The notes beneath the pieces were generated by a model that was given only the letters and a program-made list of their open reading frames with translations, searched no databases and was not told where the DNA came from. Positions 25,591 through 33,751 of a DNA stretch of 64,000 nt are shown piece by piece; the first letter of the stretch is position 1; each line of letters begins with the position of its first letter. This stretch comes from CBDBND01 sp965207985. GTDB taxonomy: Bacteria; Pseudomonadota; Alphaproteobacteria; Rhodospirillales; Rhodospirillaceae. Both the position numbers and the translations under genes were made by a program. The DNA is taken from contig CBDBND010000031.1 in assembly GCA_965207985.1 (NCBI GenBank), forward strand, positions 1 to 64,000, in the 5' to 3' direction.

Positions 25591-26526
25591 GTGAGTAAGA
25601 GTCAAACAAGTTCATTCATGGTCGGTGCGAGTTTTGTTGTATTTGTCTTGGGCACACCAGCAAGTGCCATCGATGTCACCTTAAACCCCGGCGCCGTGTT
25701 CCGCGATTGCGACACTTGCCCGGACATGGTGGTGGTCCCCGCCGGTACCTTCATGATGGGCTATGAAGGCGGGATTGCCGAGGACCGTTACGACGGCCCG
25801 GTGCACGAGGTCACCATCGCCAAGCCGTTTGCTCTGGGACGTTTTGAAGTCACCGTCGGCGAGATTGCCGAGTTCGTCGCTGCCACCGGTCATCAGACCG
25901 GTACCAACTGCCGCCTCTGGGACACGGAAGGCAACATCGGCGCGGTGGAAGGCGCCAGCTGGCGCGATCCGGGTTATGCCGCCCCGCCCTCGCCCAACCA
26001 TCCGGCAGGCTGTTTGTCTTGGATTGATTCCAAAGCCTATGCGGACTGGCTGGCGGAAAAGACTGGCCTGCCCTACCGGTTGGCAACGGAAGCGGAATGG
26101 GAATACGCCGCGCAGGCGGGCAGCACCTCCGTCTATCCCTGGGGCGATGATCTCAACGGCGCTTGCGAGACCGCCAACATCTACGACCAATCCTCCGGCG
26201 GTATCCGGCCGTGGGAGATGGCGGACTGTAACGACGGCCAGCCGAGCATCGCCGTTGTTGGATCACTCAAACCCAACGTCTTCGGCCTCTACGACATGAT
26301 CGGCAACGTCTACGAATGGGCCGAGGACTGTTGGGTCATTCCCTACGGCGTGCAACCCACCGACGGCACCGCCTATCAGACCGACGGCCATTGCGAGGAC
26401 CGCATTGTCCGTGGCGGCGCTTGGCATTCGGACGGCATGTATCAACGTCCGTCCTTCCGCGGCCGCGACATCATCGAACTGGTGACGCAGATCTTCGGGG
26501 CGCGCGTTGCGCGGGTTTTGAACTAA
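25591..26526 (+). CDS. Exported FGE-sulfatase-domain (SUMF1-fold) protein without the catalytic Cys pair
   Basis: 311 residues from GTG 25591 behind GGGAGG. A signal peptide ends near 'GTPASAID'. The FGE fold is plain: 'DMVVVPAGTFMMGYEGGIAE', 'PVHEVTIAKPFALGRFEVT', 'RLATEAEWEYAAQAG', 'YPWGDDL', 'GLYDMIGNVYEWAEDCW', 'RIVRGGAW'. In true formylglycine-generating enzymes the segment after 'RGGSW' holds the two copper-binding Cys. Here it reads 'HSDGMYQRPSFRGR' with none, so sulfatase activation is unlikely. Other SUMF1-fold roles (sulfoxide-type chemistry, peptide modification, binding) remain. It converges with the exported FAD enzyme. Confidence 0.82.
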   Translation: MSKSQTSSFMVGASFVVFVLGTPASAIDVTLNPGAVFRDCDTCPDMVVVPAGTFMMGYEGGIAEDRYDGPVHEVTIAKPFALGRFEVTVGEIAEFVAATGHQTGTNCRLWDTEGNIGAVEGASWRDPGYAAPPSPNHPAGCLSWIDSKAYADWLAEKTGLPYRLATEAEWEYAAQAGSTSVYPWGDDLNGACETANIYDQSSGGIRPWEMADCNDGQPSIAVVGSLKPNVFGLYDMIGNVYEWAEDCWVIPYGVQPTDGTAYQTDGHCEDRIVRGGAWHSDGMYQRPSFRGRDIIELVTQIFGARVARVLN

Positions 26527-26554
26527 ATTCGTCGCGCGTGATCTTCAGTAAACC

Positions 26555-28081
26555 CTAGGCGAAATTCAGAATACGCTGACCGATGAGCCGACCGAAGGTC
26601 ACCGCCGGTGTCACCATCATGCCGTTGATCACCGCGTTGCCGCAGGTGGCCCCTGCCCCGATCACTTCGCCAGCGGCGTAGAGATTGGGGATGGCGCGGT
26701 CGTCCTGATCAATCACCCGTAATTGGTTATCCACCGCAAGTCCGGCCCAGGACAACAGCGTCGTACCCTGCATGCGCACCGCATAGAACGGAGGCTTGGC
26801 GATGGGCAACGGCATGTGCTCCCGGCCGTAGTCTTTGTCATTCCCCGCTGCCTGCGCCCGGTTGTAGGACTCCACCGAGGCCATCAGACCGTCCGCGTCG
26901 ATGGCGGCCCATTCGGCCAATTCCCCGAGGGTCTCCCCTTTGGCGAAGTAATGGTGGCGGCGGAACGCCATGGCCACCTGCTCTTCTGACCAGCTCGGTA
27001 TCAACGGCGGTGCGGTATCGTAGATCTCCTGATCGAAAATAATCCAATAGCGATGGCCGGGCTGTTCGGTCAGCGCGTGCTCGCGGTGATCGACACTGGG
27101 ATGGTCTTCACGCACGAACCTTTGGCCATGCACGTTGACGAACATCTCCCAGGGCTGACGCCGTTCCGGTTGCACACTGGCGAAGCCAGAGGCTGGTGAC
27201 GGAAAATTAAAGTCGGTGAGGATCTGCCCGAAGCTCGACAAATATTTTTCCTTGCCGGTGATGTAACCGCCGGCAGCAACGCCCATGGTGATGCCGCCGC
27301 CCTGATTGAACGGATAAGCCCGCCGTCCGTACAAGGGAACGTCATGCACTTCTTCAAACATCTTCGGATTGGCGTGACAGCCGCCACTGGTGATTGCCAC
27401 GTAACGTCCGCGGTAGTCGGTCTTGCGGCCGGAGGCGTCTTGGGCGACCACGCCCGTCACCGCGCCGTTTGAGTTCTGAATCAATTCCACCGCGTCGGTG
27501 CGGGTGAGATATCGGATCTGTCCCGACGCCACATAGGGTGCCAGTTCCGGGTTCAACACCTTCAACACGGACAAGCCAGCTTCGTCACCCCAGATGTAGC
27601 GCGGGCGGCTGTCGGGTTCATGACCCGAACCGGTAATGACCGGATGGCTCGGATCAACATCCCAGTTACGGTCCATCAGCCAGTTGATGGTGTCCGCCGC
27701 ATTATCCACACAGAGCCGGGCGAGGCCTTGATTTACCGTGCCCTTGCTCTTTTGCATGATGTCTTCGAAATGCAGATCCGGGGAGTCGTCGATACCCTTT
27801 TGCTTCTGCAGTTTGGTCCCGGCCGCCACCATGCGTGCGCCGGAACGGTCGAGCGTGCCGCCGATGCGGTGGGACTTTTCAATCACCAACACCCGTGCTC
27901 CCCGCTGGGCGGCGAACAGCGCAGCCGGAAGACCGGTGGTCCCAGCCCCGACAACGATGAGGTCCCATTGCGCCTGCGCCAGTGCCTGCCGGGTCGCGAA
28001 CGGCAGCGTCGTTGCGGCGATGGCCGCTGCGGACGAAATGAGAAACTGCCTCTTAGAAAGTTCGAACGGTGTCGTGGTCAT
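26555..28081 (-). CDS. Exported FAD-dependent oxidoreductase (fumarate reductase/ketosteroid dehydrogenase-like)
   Basis: 508 residues. The N-terminus 'ELSKRQFLISSAAAIAATTL' is a twin-arginine-like signal with Lys-Arg in place of Arg-Arg, ending near 'ALAQA'. The FAD dinucleotide fold follows: 'DLIVVGAGTTGLPAALFAAQRGARVLVIEK', then 'GGTLDRSGARMVAAG'. The C-terminal FAD loop is 'IPNLYAAGEVIGAGATCGNAVINGMMVTPAV', as in FrdA-like flavoproteins of the FAD_binding_2 family. The active-site region 'GQRFVREDHPSV' corresponds to the 'G.RF.NE' substrate-capping segment. Last gene of a four-gene minus-strand run of exported proteins. Tat export fits an enzyme folded with FAD before transport. Substrate unknown. 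Confidence 0.85.
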   Translation of the reverse strand: MTTTPFELSKRQFLISSAAAIAATTLPFATRQALAQAQWDLIVVGAGTTGLPAALFAAQRGARVLVIEKSHRIGGTLDRSGARMVAAGTKLQKQKGIDDSPDLHFEDIMQKSKGTVNQGLARLCVDNAADTINWLMDRNWDVDPSHPVITGSGHEPDSRPRYIWGDEAGLSVLKVLNPELAPYVASGQIRYLTRTDAVELIQNSNGAVTGVVAQDASGRKTDYRGRYVAITSGGCHANPKMFEEVHDVPLYGRRAYPFNQGGGITMGVAAGGYITGKEKYLSSFGQILTDFNFPSPASGFASVQPERRQPWEMFVNVHGQRFVREDHPSVDHREHALTEQPGHRYWIIFDQEIYDTAPPLIPSWSEEQVAMAFRRHHYFAKGETLGELAEWAAIDADGLMASVESYNRAQAAGNDKDYGREHMPLPIAKPPFYAVRMQGTTLLSWAGLAVDNQLRVIDQDDRAIPNLYAAGEVIGAGATCGNAVINGMMVTPAVTFGRLIGQRILNFA

Positions 28082-28123
28082 GACCGGTCTCCTAAGTTTG
28101 AATGAACGGGACCATGTATGAAT

Positions 28124-29140
28124 TTAAAACCTTGCCTGCTCTATGCTGTCGTCGGCGGTGCAGTTGGCCTCCACCCCGGCAATGCTGATGGCCACCCGCG
28201 GTGCGTCCGGCGCCACAAAAGCCATGGCCGTCGGGAACAAATCATTCAGCTCCGTCAGCATCATGATCAGAGTGTGACGGCTGGGGCCCGCAGGGGGAAT
28301 AATTTTCAACAGCCGTACGTGCAACTCCTTGGGCGGGTTGTGCTGGGTTGAAATTTCGAATTCTCCGCCTTGGTCGTGGGTTTTGATGCCGGCGTAGCGT
28401 TCCATGCGGGTGTCCAGGTCTGGGTTCTGCGCCAGGATCATGCACGTGAACGTGCGCGCCTTGCGGGAGACTTGGGGCACACCCATGGCGTTGCCCGACA
28501 ACAACTCGCCGTCTTCGGCACGGATTTCCGTCTCCGTGATCATAACGTCTTCGGTCAAGATTATGGTGTCAGACAAGCGCACGTTTTCGGAAAAGCCGAC
28601 GGGCACGTAAAGGCAGTCATCGGGTTTCTGCACACCGACGAACTGATCACCGACCGCACGCCAGCGCACGGCACAGCCGCGAGGGATCATGTCCATGTTT
28701 TCTGGTGAGAAGCCTGCCAGCTTGGACGGGTCGAGATGCGCACCGGCGGCTTTCTCGGCATCGTCGCCACGGAAGGAATAGATGTCCGTCACCACCTCAC
28801 CGGTGCTGTGGTCGGGCCAGTGGTGATAGATGCGCTGGCGGTAGCGGGCTTCGGGCGGCTCACCTAAGTACTGCTCCACATAAGTGACGTAGGGGCCAAA
28901 GGCAGAGAGATCGACGCGTTTGAAGATTTTCAATTGCCGGGAGTGCCAGCCGTCGACCGGCAGATCGAAGCGCTCCTGAAAGTTGACCTGATTGGCGTTG
29001 TCGTAAAGGCCGTCCCACATGGCGGCCAGGCGCTCGGCATCCCGCTCAAGGATGTCGGCCTGCGTCGCCCGCTGGGCCTGCGCGTTGGAAAACATGCAAA
29101 GGGAAAACAAAGTTGCCCCAACCAACAAACGAACCATCAA
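28124..29140 (-). CDS. Exported CpcT/CpeT-like (chromophore lyase fold) protein
   Basis: 338 residues with a signal peptide ('MMVRLLVGATLFSLCMFSNAQAQ'); ATG 29137 is an equal start. The middle resembles the CpcT/CpeT family of bilin lyases: 'LAAMWDGLYDNANQV' near the start, 'YRQRIYHHWPDHSTG' and 'VVTDIYSFRGDDAEKAAGAH' (family 'R...Y.F......f.Ga'). 'RGCAVRWRAVGDQFVGVQKPDDCLY' follows, with the conserved Cys-bracketed segment. In cyanobacteria these attach phycobilins to proteins; here no phycobiliprotein gene exists and the protein is exported. Related proteins do occur outside cyanobacteria, function unknown. 42 bases upstream of the FAD enzyme, same strand. Confidence 0.65.
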   Translation of the reverse strand: MMVRLLVGATLFSLCMFSNAQAQRATQADILERDAERLAAMWDGLYDNANQVNFQERFDLPVDGWHSRQLKIFKRVDLSAFGPYVTYVEQYLGEPPEARYRQRIYHHWPDHSTGEVVTDIYSFRGDDAEKAAGAHLDPSKLAGFSPENMDMIPRGCAVRWRAVGDQFVGVQKPDDCLYVPVGFSENVRLSDTIILTEDVMITETEIRAEDGELLSGNAMGVPQVSRKARTFTCMILAQNPDLDTRMERYAGIKTHDQGGEFEISTQHNPPKELHVRLLKIIPPAGPSRHTLIMMLTELNDLFPTAMAFVAPDAPRVAISIAGVEANCTADDSIEQARF

Positions 29141-29204
29141 AACTGCCCCCTCAATAAGAATTTGAGGATCAGTCTAACGCGATGTTGCAATTGCGGCGAT
29201 GCCG

Positions 29205-29930
29205 TTAAGAGGCCGGCTTCTCGAATATGAGAAGATGCTGCTGGGGCAGGAAGTCTCTGTTTTCCACGAAACTGAGGCCGAGGGCGCGCATCTCCTTCTT
29301 CGCCTGCCGTTCGCTCATCTTGTGCAGGCGTTTGATGGGCACGGTCCGGTCTTCCAAACGGTATTCCACCAGGGCGATGCGTCCGCCCGGCTTGAGCGCG
29401 CGAACCATGGCTTCGCCCATCTCACGGGGATAGGCAAACTCATGATAGGCGTCGACCATGAGAATGAGATCGACGGAACTGTCAGGCAGCTTGGGGTCGT
29501 CTTCCGTGCCCAGCACGGTTTCGATGTTGTTCCCGGTTGCCCCGTTCAAACCCGATGACTTTCGGGATTCGATGATGGCCAGCATTTCGGGCTGAATGTC
29601 TACCGCCAGCACACGGCCTTCGGGCACCCGGGCGCTGATGGGAAAGGAAAAATAACCGGTGCCGGCGCCGATGTCGGCGACCACATTGTCCGGGTCAAGG
29701 TCGAGGTTTTCGATCAGAAGATCAGTGCGTTCTTCCTGAACCCTTTCCACGCGCTCGAGCCAGCCGGCACCGAGATGGCTCATGACCTGGGAGATCTCCC
29801 GGCCCATGTAGACCTTGCCGATGCCGTCCCGGCTCGGCCGTTTGGTCTCGTACCAGGTTTCTTGGGCGAGTGCAGGCGTCGAAACCCACAACAAAAGGAT
29901 TAGAGCGCTAATCATGACCCTTGTACGCAA
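29205..29930 (-). CDS. Class I SAM-dependent methyltransferase with export signal
   Basis: 241 residues. The N-terminus 'MRTRVMISALILLLWVSTPALAQ' is a good Sec signal. The mature protein begins with the segment 'IGKVYMGREISQVMSHLGAGWLER', then the Rossmann SAM site 'NVVADIGAGTGYFSFPISARVPEGRVLAVDIQPEML' (motif I and acidic motif II), 'LILMVDAYHEFAYP' and 'LKPGGRIALVEYR'. All SAM-binding motifs are intact, so it should be an active methyltransferase or SAM-binding protein, yet it is addressed to the periplasm, where SAM is not expected. The signal is not an artefact of start choice, since no good internal start precedes the conserved 'IGKVYMGREI'. Second gene of the exported operon. Confidence 0.85.
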   Translation of the reverse strand: MRTRVMISALILLLWVSTPALAQETWYETKRPSRDGIGKVYMGREISQVMSHLGAGWLERVERVQEERTDLLIENLDLDPDNVVADIGAGTGYFSFPISARVPEGRVLAVDIQPEMLAIIESRKSSGLNGATGNNIETVLGTEDDPKLPDSSVDLILMVDAYHEFAYPREMGEAMVRALKPGGRIALVEYRLEDRTVPIKRLHKMSERQAKKEMRALGLSFVENRDFLPQQHLLIFEKPAS

Positions 29931-29974
29931 TACGACCGCTTCAAGTTCACTTTCCGAGTGATGGGATCAATCGA

Positions 29975-30502
29975 TTATTGCTCGATCATCTCGTAAACCT
30001 CGACCATATGACCGGTGGGTGCGCGCAACAAAATTTGTATCGAACGACCGGTGCGGGACGGTCCGTAGGGCTTAATGATTTCGACGCCGTATTCGACGGC
30101 CCGGTCATAAACATCTCGAATATCCTTGGCGATGTGCACCAAAACCATGCTGCCGTATGCCGTGCCTTCATCGGGCAAGTCGACGGATGGAAAACCGGGC
30201 GTGTCTTCCACCATCAACAGGGCCAGCGTTGAACCTTCTTTGGATGTGAATGACGTGAAGTAGGTAACGGAGTCCTTGGTCCATCCCAACGGGCTGTCAA
30301 AACCGGTGCGCGGTTCAGGATCACCAGCATAGGAAAAACCCATAACATCCCGCCAAAAGGTAATGGATGGTTCCAGATCCGAATATCGAGCGAGCAGGGT
30401 GGTGCGGACAAAGTTGGCGTAGCCCTCACCGGACTCATGGCTGTCTGCTTGAGCGTTGCTGGACAAAAGAATGACCGATAACAAAGCGATGATGATGCGC
30501 AT
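29975..30502 (-). CDS. Exported VOC (glyoxalase/dioxygenase) superfamily protein
   Basis: 175 residues with a signal peptide ('MRIIIALLSVILLSSNAQA'). One VOC module pair: 'LLARYSDLEPSITFWRDVMGF' (first beta-alpha-beta unit) and 'GSMVLVHIAKDIRDVYDRAVEYGVEIIKP', then 'ILLRAPTGHMVEVYEMIEQ' with the late Glu metal ligand. The first ligand position, usually His, is not obvious ('LLARYS'); 'LVHIAKD' offers another His. First gene of the four-gene exported operon, transcribed away from the molybdoenzyme gene; the 70-base gap must hold both promoters. Substrate unknown. Confidence 0.78.
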   Translation of the reverse strand: MRIIIALLSVILLSSNAQADSHESGEGYANFVRTTLLARYSDLEPSITFWRDVMGFSYAGDPEPRTGFDSPLGWTKDSVTYFTSFTSKEGSTLALLMVEDTPGFPSVDLPDEGTAYGSMVLVHIAKDIRDVYDRAVEYGVEIIKPYGPSRTGRSIQILLRAPTGHMVEVYEMIEQ

Positions 30503-30572
30503 TGGTGCGGCTCCCTGTTTTTAATTTGGTGTCAGCATAGGCGGCTTGGGCGGGAGCGGCTATAATAACAAG

Positions 30573-32903
30573 ATGCCTGACGACGCAAAAACCTTTCCAA
30601 CCGCCACCCACTGGGGCGCGTACACCGCCCGGGTGGAAGGCGGCCGGGTGACGACGCTTGAGCCCTTTGCCGGCGACCCGGATCCCTCGCCCATCGGCCC
30701 GGGCATGCCCCAGGCCATCGACGATCCTGTGCGCATTGCCCGGCCCATGTTTCGCCAAGGCTGGCTTGAAGGATTGAAAGCGAGCACGCCGGGTGGCGAC
30801 ACCAACAAGAGAGGCGCGGAGCCTTTCGTCGCCCTGCCCTGGGACGAAGCCCTGGACATCACCGCCAACGAACTGAAGCGGATCATCGACACCCACGGCA
30901 ATGAAGCCATTTACGCCGGCTCTTATGGCTGGGCCTCGGCGGGACGGTTTCATCATGCCCAGAGTCAGTTGCGCCGGTTTCTGAATTTCATCGGCGGCAA
31001 CACTTATTCCATGAACACCTACTCCTCCGGTGCGGCGGAAGTGATCGTGCCGCATGTGGCAAGCCCGTGGGAGACCGTTTGTTACGGGAGCAATACAACG
31101 TGGGGCGCCATCGCCGACAACACCCAACTGGTCGTCGCTTTCGGCGGCTTGGCGTTGAAGAACTCCCAAGTGCACGGCGGTGGACTGGGCCGGCACATTG
31201 CCCGCGATGCCCTACAGAAGTGCAAAGAAAAAAGTGTGGAGGTGGTCAACGTCAGTCCGATCCGCAATGACGCGGCGGATTTTCTCGAGGCCACTTGGCT
31301 GGCACCACGACCGGGCACGGACGTGGCCATCATGCTCGCCCTGGCGCATACGGTATTGACCGAGGGCCGTCATGATCCTGTGTTTCTCGAGACCTATTGT
31401 GTCGGCGGTGAGGCATTGATCGCTTACGTGATGGGACGCACCGACGGCATCGAGAAAAACGCCGATTGGGCGGCGGAGATTTCTGGCTTGAGCGCCGAGA
31501 CCATCGCAGACTTGGCGCGCAAGATGACGGAACGGCGCACCCTCATCACCATGAGCTGGTCTTTGCAACGGGCCGACCATGGCGAGCAAACCTATTGGAT
31601 GGCCATCTCTCTCGCCGCTTTGTTGGGACAGATCGGCCTGCCCGGCGGCGGTTTCGGGTTCGCCTATGCGGGTGCTGCTGGTATGGGCGGACCGGGGACG
31701 ACGGTGAAACCCAAACACCTGCCCAAAGGGGAGAACCCCGCGCGTACCTTCATTCCCGTTGCCCGCATCGCCGACATGCTGCTCAACCCCGGCGCTGTGG
31801 TGGCGTACGACGGACGCACCCTCACCTACCCCGACATCCGCATGGTCTATTGGGCTGGCGGCAACCCGTTCCACCATCACCAGGACTTGAACAAGATGCT
31901 CAAGGCCTGGCGCAAGCCGGAGACCATCATTGTCAACGAGTCCTGGTGGAACCCGATGGCACGCCATGCGGACATCGTGCTGCCGGTGACGACGGCCCTG
32001 GAGCGCAATGACGTCACTTCGTCGCCCTTGTCGCTGCAGATCATGACCATGCATCAGGCGGTGGAACCAATTGGCGAAGCCCGGTCCGATCACGACATCT
32101 TTAAGGGTATGGCCGCACGCTTCGGCATCGAAGAAGAGTTCACGGAAAACAAATCGGAAATGGAATGGGTGCGCTGGCTTTATGAAGAGACCTGCAAGAG
32201 CGGCGCCGAACAGGGTCTGAACTCGCCCGACTTCGACACCTTTTGGCAGGAAGGCATGCACGAATGGCCAGCGCGGCCGGAGCGCACGCTGTTTGAAGAG
32301 TTCCGCCGTGATCCGTCAGGCCATCGCTTGCACACCCCGTCAGGGAAGTTGGAGTTGTTTTCCAACGAAATCGCGTCGTGGAACGATCCGGACCAGCCCG
32401 GTCATGCAGTGTGGCACGAACCGGGTGAGTGGCTCGGCGATGCGATGGCGGAAAAGTATCCGTTGCACCTGATGTCCAACCAGCCGGCGACGCGCCTACA
32501 CAGCCAGTACGACAACGGCGGCTATGCCCAGGCTTCTAAAGTACAAAACCGCGAACCGGTGTGGATCAACCCGGAAGACGCCGTAGCCCGCGGCATCAAA
32601 AACGGCGACGTGGTCCGCCTGTTTAACGACCGGGGTGCGTGCTTGGCCGGCGCCGTGGTCACCGATCAGGTGCGCTCTGGCGTGCTGCAGCTTTCCACCG
32701 GCGCCTGGTACGACCCGGCAACACCGGGGGAAATCGGAGCCATGTGCGTGCATGGCAATCCCAACGTGCTCACCCGCGATGTCGGCACCTCACGCATCGC
32801 CCAAGGGTCCAGCGCGCAGACCTGCCTGGTGCAAATGGAAAAGTTTGAGGGTGAATTGCCACCGGTGAAGGTGTTTCAGCCGCCGGAGATCATCGAAGAA
32901 TAG
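30573..32903 (+). CDS. Molybdopterin oxidoreductase of the BisC/TorA (DMSO-reductase) type
   Basis: 776 residues from ATG 30573. There is no signal peptide and no N-terminal [4Fe-4S] Cys motif, as in cytoplasmic biotin-sulfoxide reductase BisC. Key motifs: 'EAIYAGSYGWASAGRFHHAQSQLRRFLNFIGG', whose 'GSYGW' Ser ligates Mo and whose Trp/Tyr line the active site. Others are 'NSYSSGAAEVIVPH', 'WAGGNPFHHHQDLNKML', 'DIVLPVTTALERNDV', and the C-terminal MGD-binding domain with 'LHLMSNQPATRLHSQYDNGGY'. Likely reduces an S- or N-oxide. It diverges from the exported operon. An IS427-type copy is inserted 8 bases after its stop, leaving the coding region whole. Confidence 0.9.
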   Translation: MPDDAKTFPTATHWGAYTARVEGGRVTTLEPFAGDPDPSPIGPGMPQAIDDPVRIARPMFRQGWLEGLKASTPGGDTNKRGAEPFVALPWDEALDITANELKRIIDTHGNEAIYAGSYGWASAGRFHHAQSQLRRFLNFIGGNTYSMNTYSSGAAEVIVPHVASPWETVCYGSNTTWGAIADNTQLVVAFGGLALKNSQVHGGGLGRHIARDALQKCKEKSVEVVNVSPIRNDAADFLEATWLAPRPGTDVAIMLALAHTVLTEGRHDPVFLETYCVGGEALIAYVMGRTDGIEKNADWAAEISGLSAETIADLARKMTERRTLITMSWSLQRADHGEQTYWMAISLAALLGQIGLPGGGFGFAYAGAAGMGGPGTTVKPKHLPKGENPARTFIPVARIADMLLNPGAVVAYDGRTLTYPDIRMVYWAGGNPFHHHQDLNKMLKAWRKPETIIVNESWWNPMARHADIVLPVTTALERNDVTSSPLSLQIMTMHQAVEPIGEARSDHDIFKGMAARFGIEEEFTENKSEMEWVRWLYEETCKSGAEQGLNSPDFDTFWQEGMHEWPARPERTLFEEFRRDPSGHRLHTPSGKLELFSNEIASWNDPDQPGHAVWHEPGEWLGDAMAEKYPLHLMSNQPATRLHSQYDNGGYAQASKVQNREPVWINPEDAVARGIKNGDVVRLFNDRGACLAGAVVTDQVRSGVLQLSTGAWYDPATPGEIGAMCVHGNPNVLTRDVGTSRIAQGSSAQTCLVQMEKFEGELPPVKVFQPPEIIEE

Positions 32904-32911
32904 TTGGAGAT

Positions 32912-33751
32912 CTAGGGTGTGAACCCAATTCAATGTCTTGATTTTACCTAAGCAGGTGTGATTCACAGCCTCTTTTATTGGAGGCAAGAGTGGCACGATT
33001 TGATTTGACAGATGAGGAGTGGTCGGTGATCGGCCCACTTCTTCCCAAACAGGGGCGCGGTCCTCAGCGTAAGGATGACCGTCAGGTCTTGAACGGTATC
33101 TTCTATATTCTGCGCACGGGTGCCCCATGGCGGGACTTACCGGAGCGTTACGGCCCGCGGACCACGGTCTATAACCGCTACACCCGATGGGGTGAGCGGG
33201 GTGTATGGCAAGGCATTTTCGATGCTCTTGCCAAGCAGTGCGAGGACAGTCTGATCTTCATTGACAGTTCCATCGTCAAGGCTCACCGCGCAGCGGCAGG
33301 GTCAAAAAAGGGGGCTTGGCAGAAGGTATTGGACGCTCACGCGCGGGTCGCACAAGTAAGGTTCACGCGGCCGTAGATGCCAAGGGCCGCCCGCTCCGGC
33401 TGGACATCACCGGCGGGCAGGTCCATGACAGCCAAGCCATGGGCTCTTTCCTGGATTGGGAAAAGGCCCCGCTCGCCATCGTCGCTGATAAGGCCTATGG
33501 CACCGCCAAAATCAGGCAGCAGATCGCCGATGAAGGAGCGCTGGCTGTCATTCCTTCAAAGAGCAACGCGCGTCATCCTATCCCGCACGATCCAAACCTC
33601 TATGCCCAAAGGACCATCGTCGAGCGGTTCTTCTGCAAGATGAAAGACATGCGCCGATTAGCAACGCGCTTCGAGAAATCAGCCAAAAACTTCCTCGCAA
33701 TGATCCAACTCTTCGCCATAAGATGCTGGATCAATTGAGTCCACACCCTAG
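32912..33751 (+). mobile_element. IS5-family (IS427-type) insertion sequence, copy 1
   Basis: 840 bp bounded by CTAGGGTGTGAACCC (left) and its imperfect inverted copy ending CCACACCCTAG (right). Encodes a two-frame transposase (separate entry). The copy is essentially the same as copy 2 at 52742-53581; the one difference I noticed is at 33740 (T here, C there) in the right inverted repeat. The flanks are GAT on the left and TCA on the right, so there is no target-site duplication. Copy 2 has one. That suggests DNA beside this copy was exchanged after insertion, possibly by recombination between copies. Confidence 0.88.
32990..33738 (+). CDS. IS427-type transposase, OrfA-OrfB by programmed -1 frameshift (copy 1)
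   Basis: OrfA from GTG 32990 ('MARFDLTDEEWSVIGPLLP') carries the DUF4096-type N-terminal domain ('TGAPWRDLPERYGPRTTVYNRYTRW') and the first catalytic Asp in 'LIFIDSSIVKAHRAA'. The OrfB frame continues with 'GRTSKVHAAVDAKGRPLR', the second Asp in 'AIVADKAYGTAKI', and the Glu in 'RTIVERFFCKMKDMRRLATRFEK'. The frames overlap at 33300-33376. There the slippery heptamer A-AAA-AAG followed by GGGG sits in the right phase for -1 slippage, giving 'SKKGGLAEGIGRSRAGRT'. All DDE residues are present, so the enzyme is probably active. Confidence 0.85.

Noticed and set aside
31212..32261. A 349-residue minus-strand ORF.
   Set aside because: Antisense to the BisC-type molybdoenzyme, whose motifs are complete.
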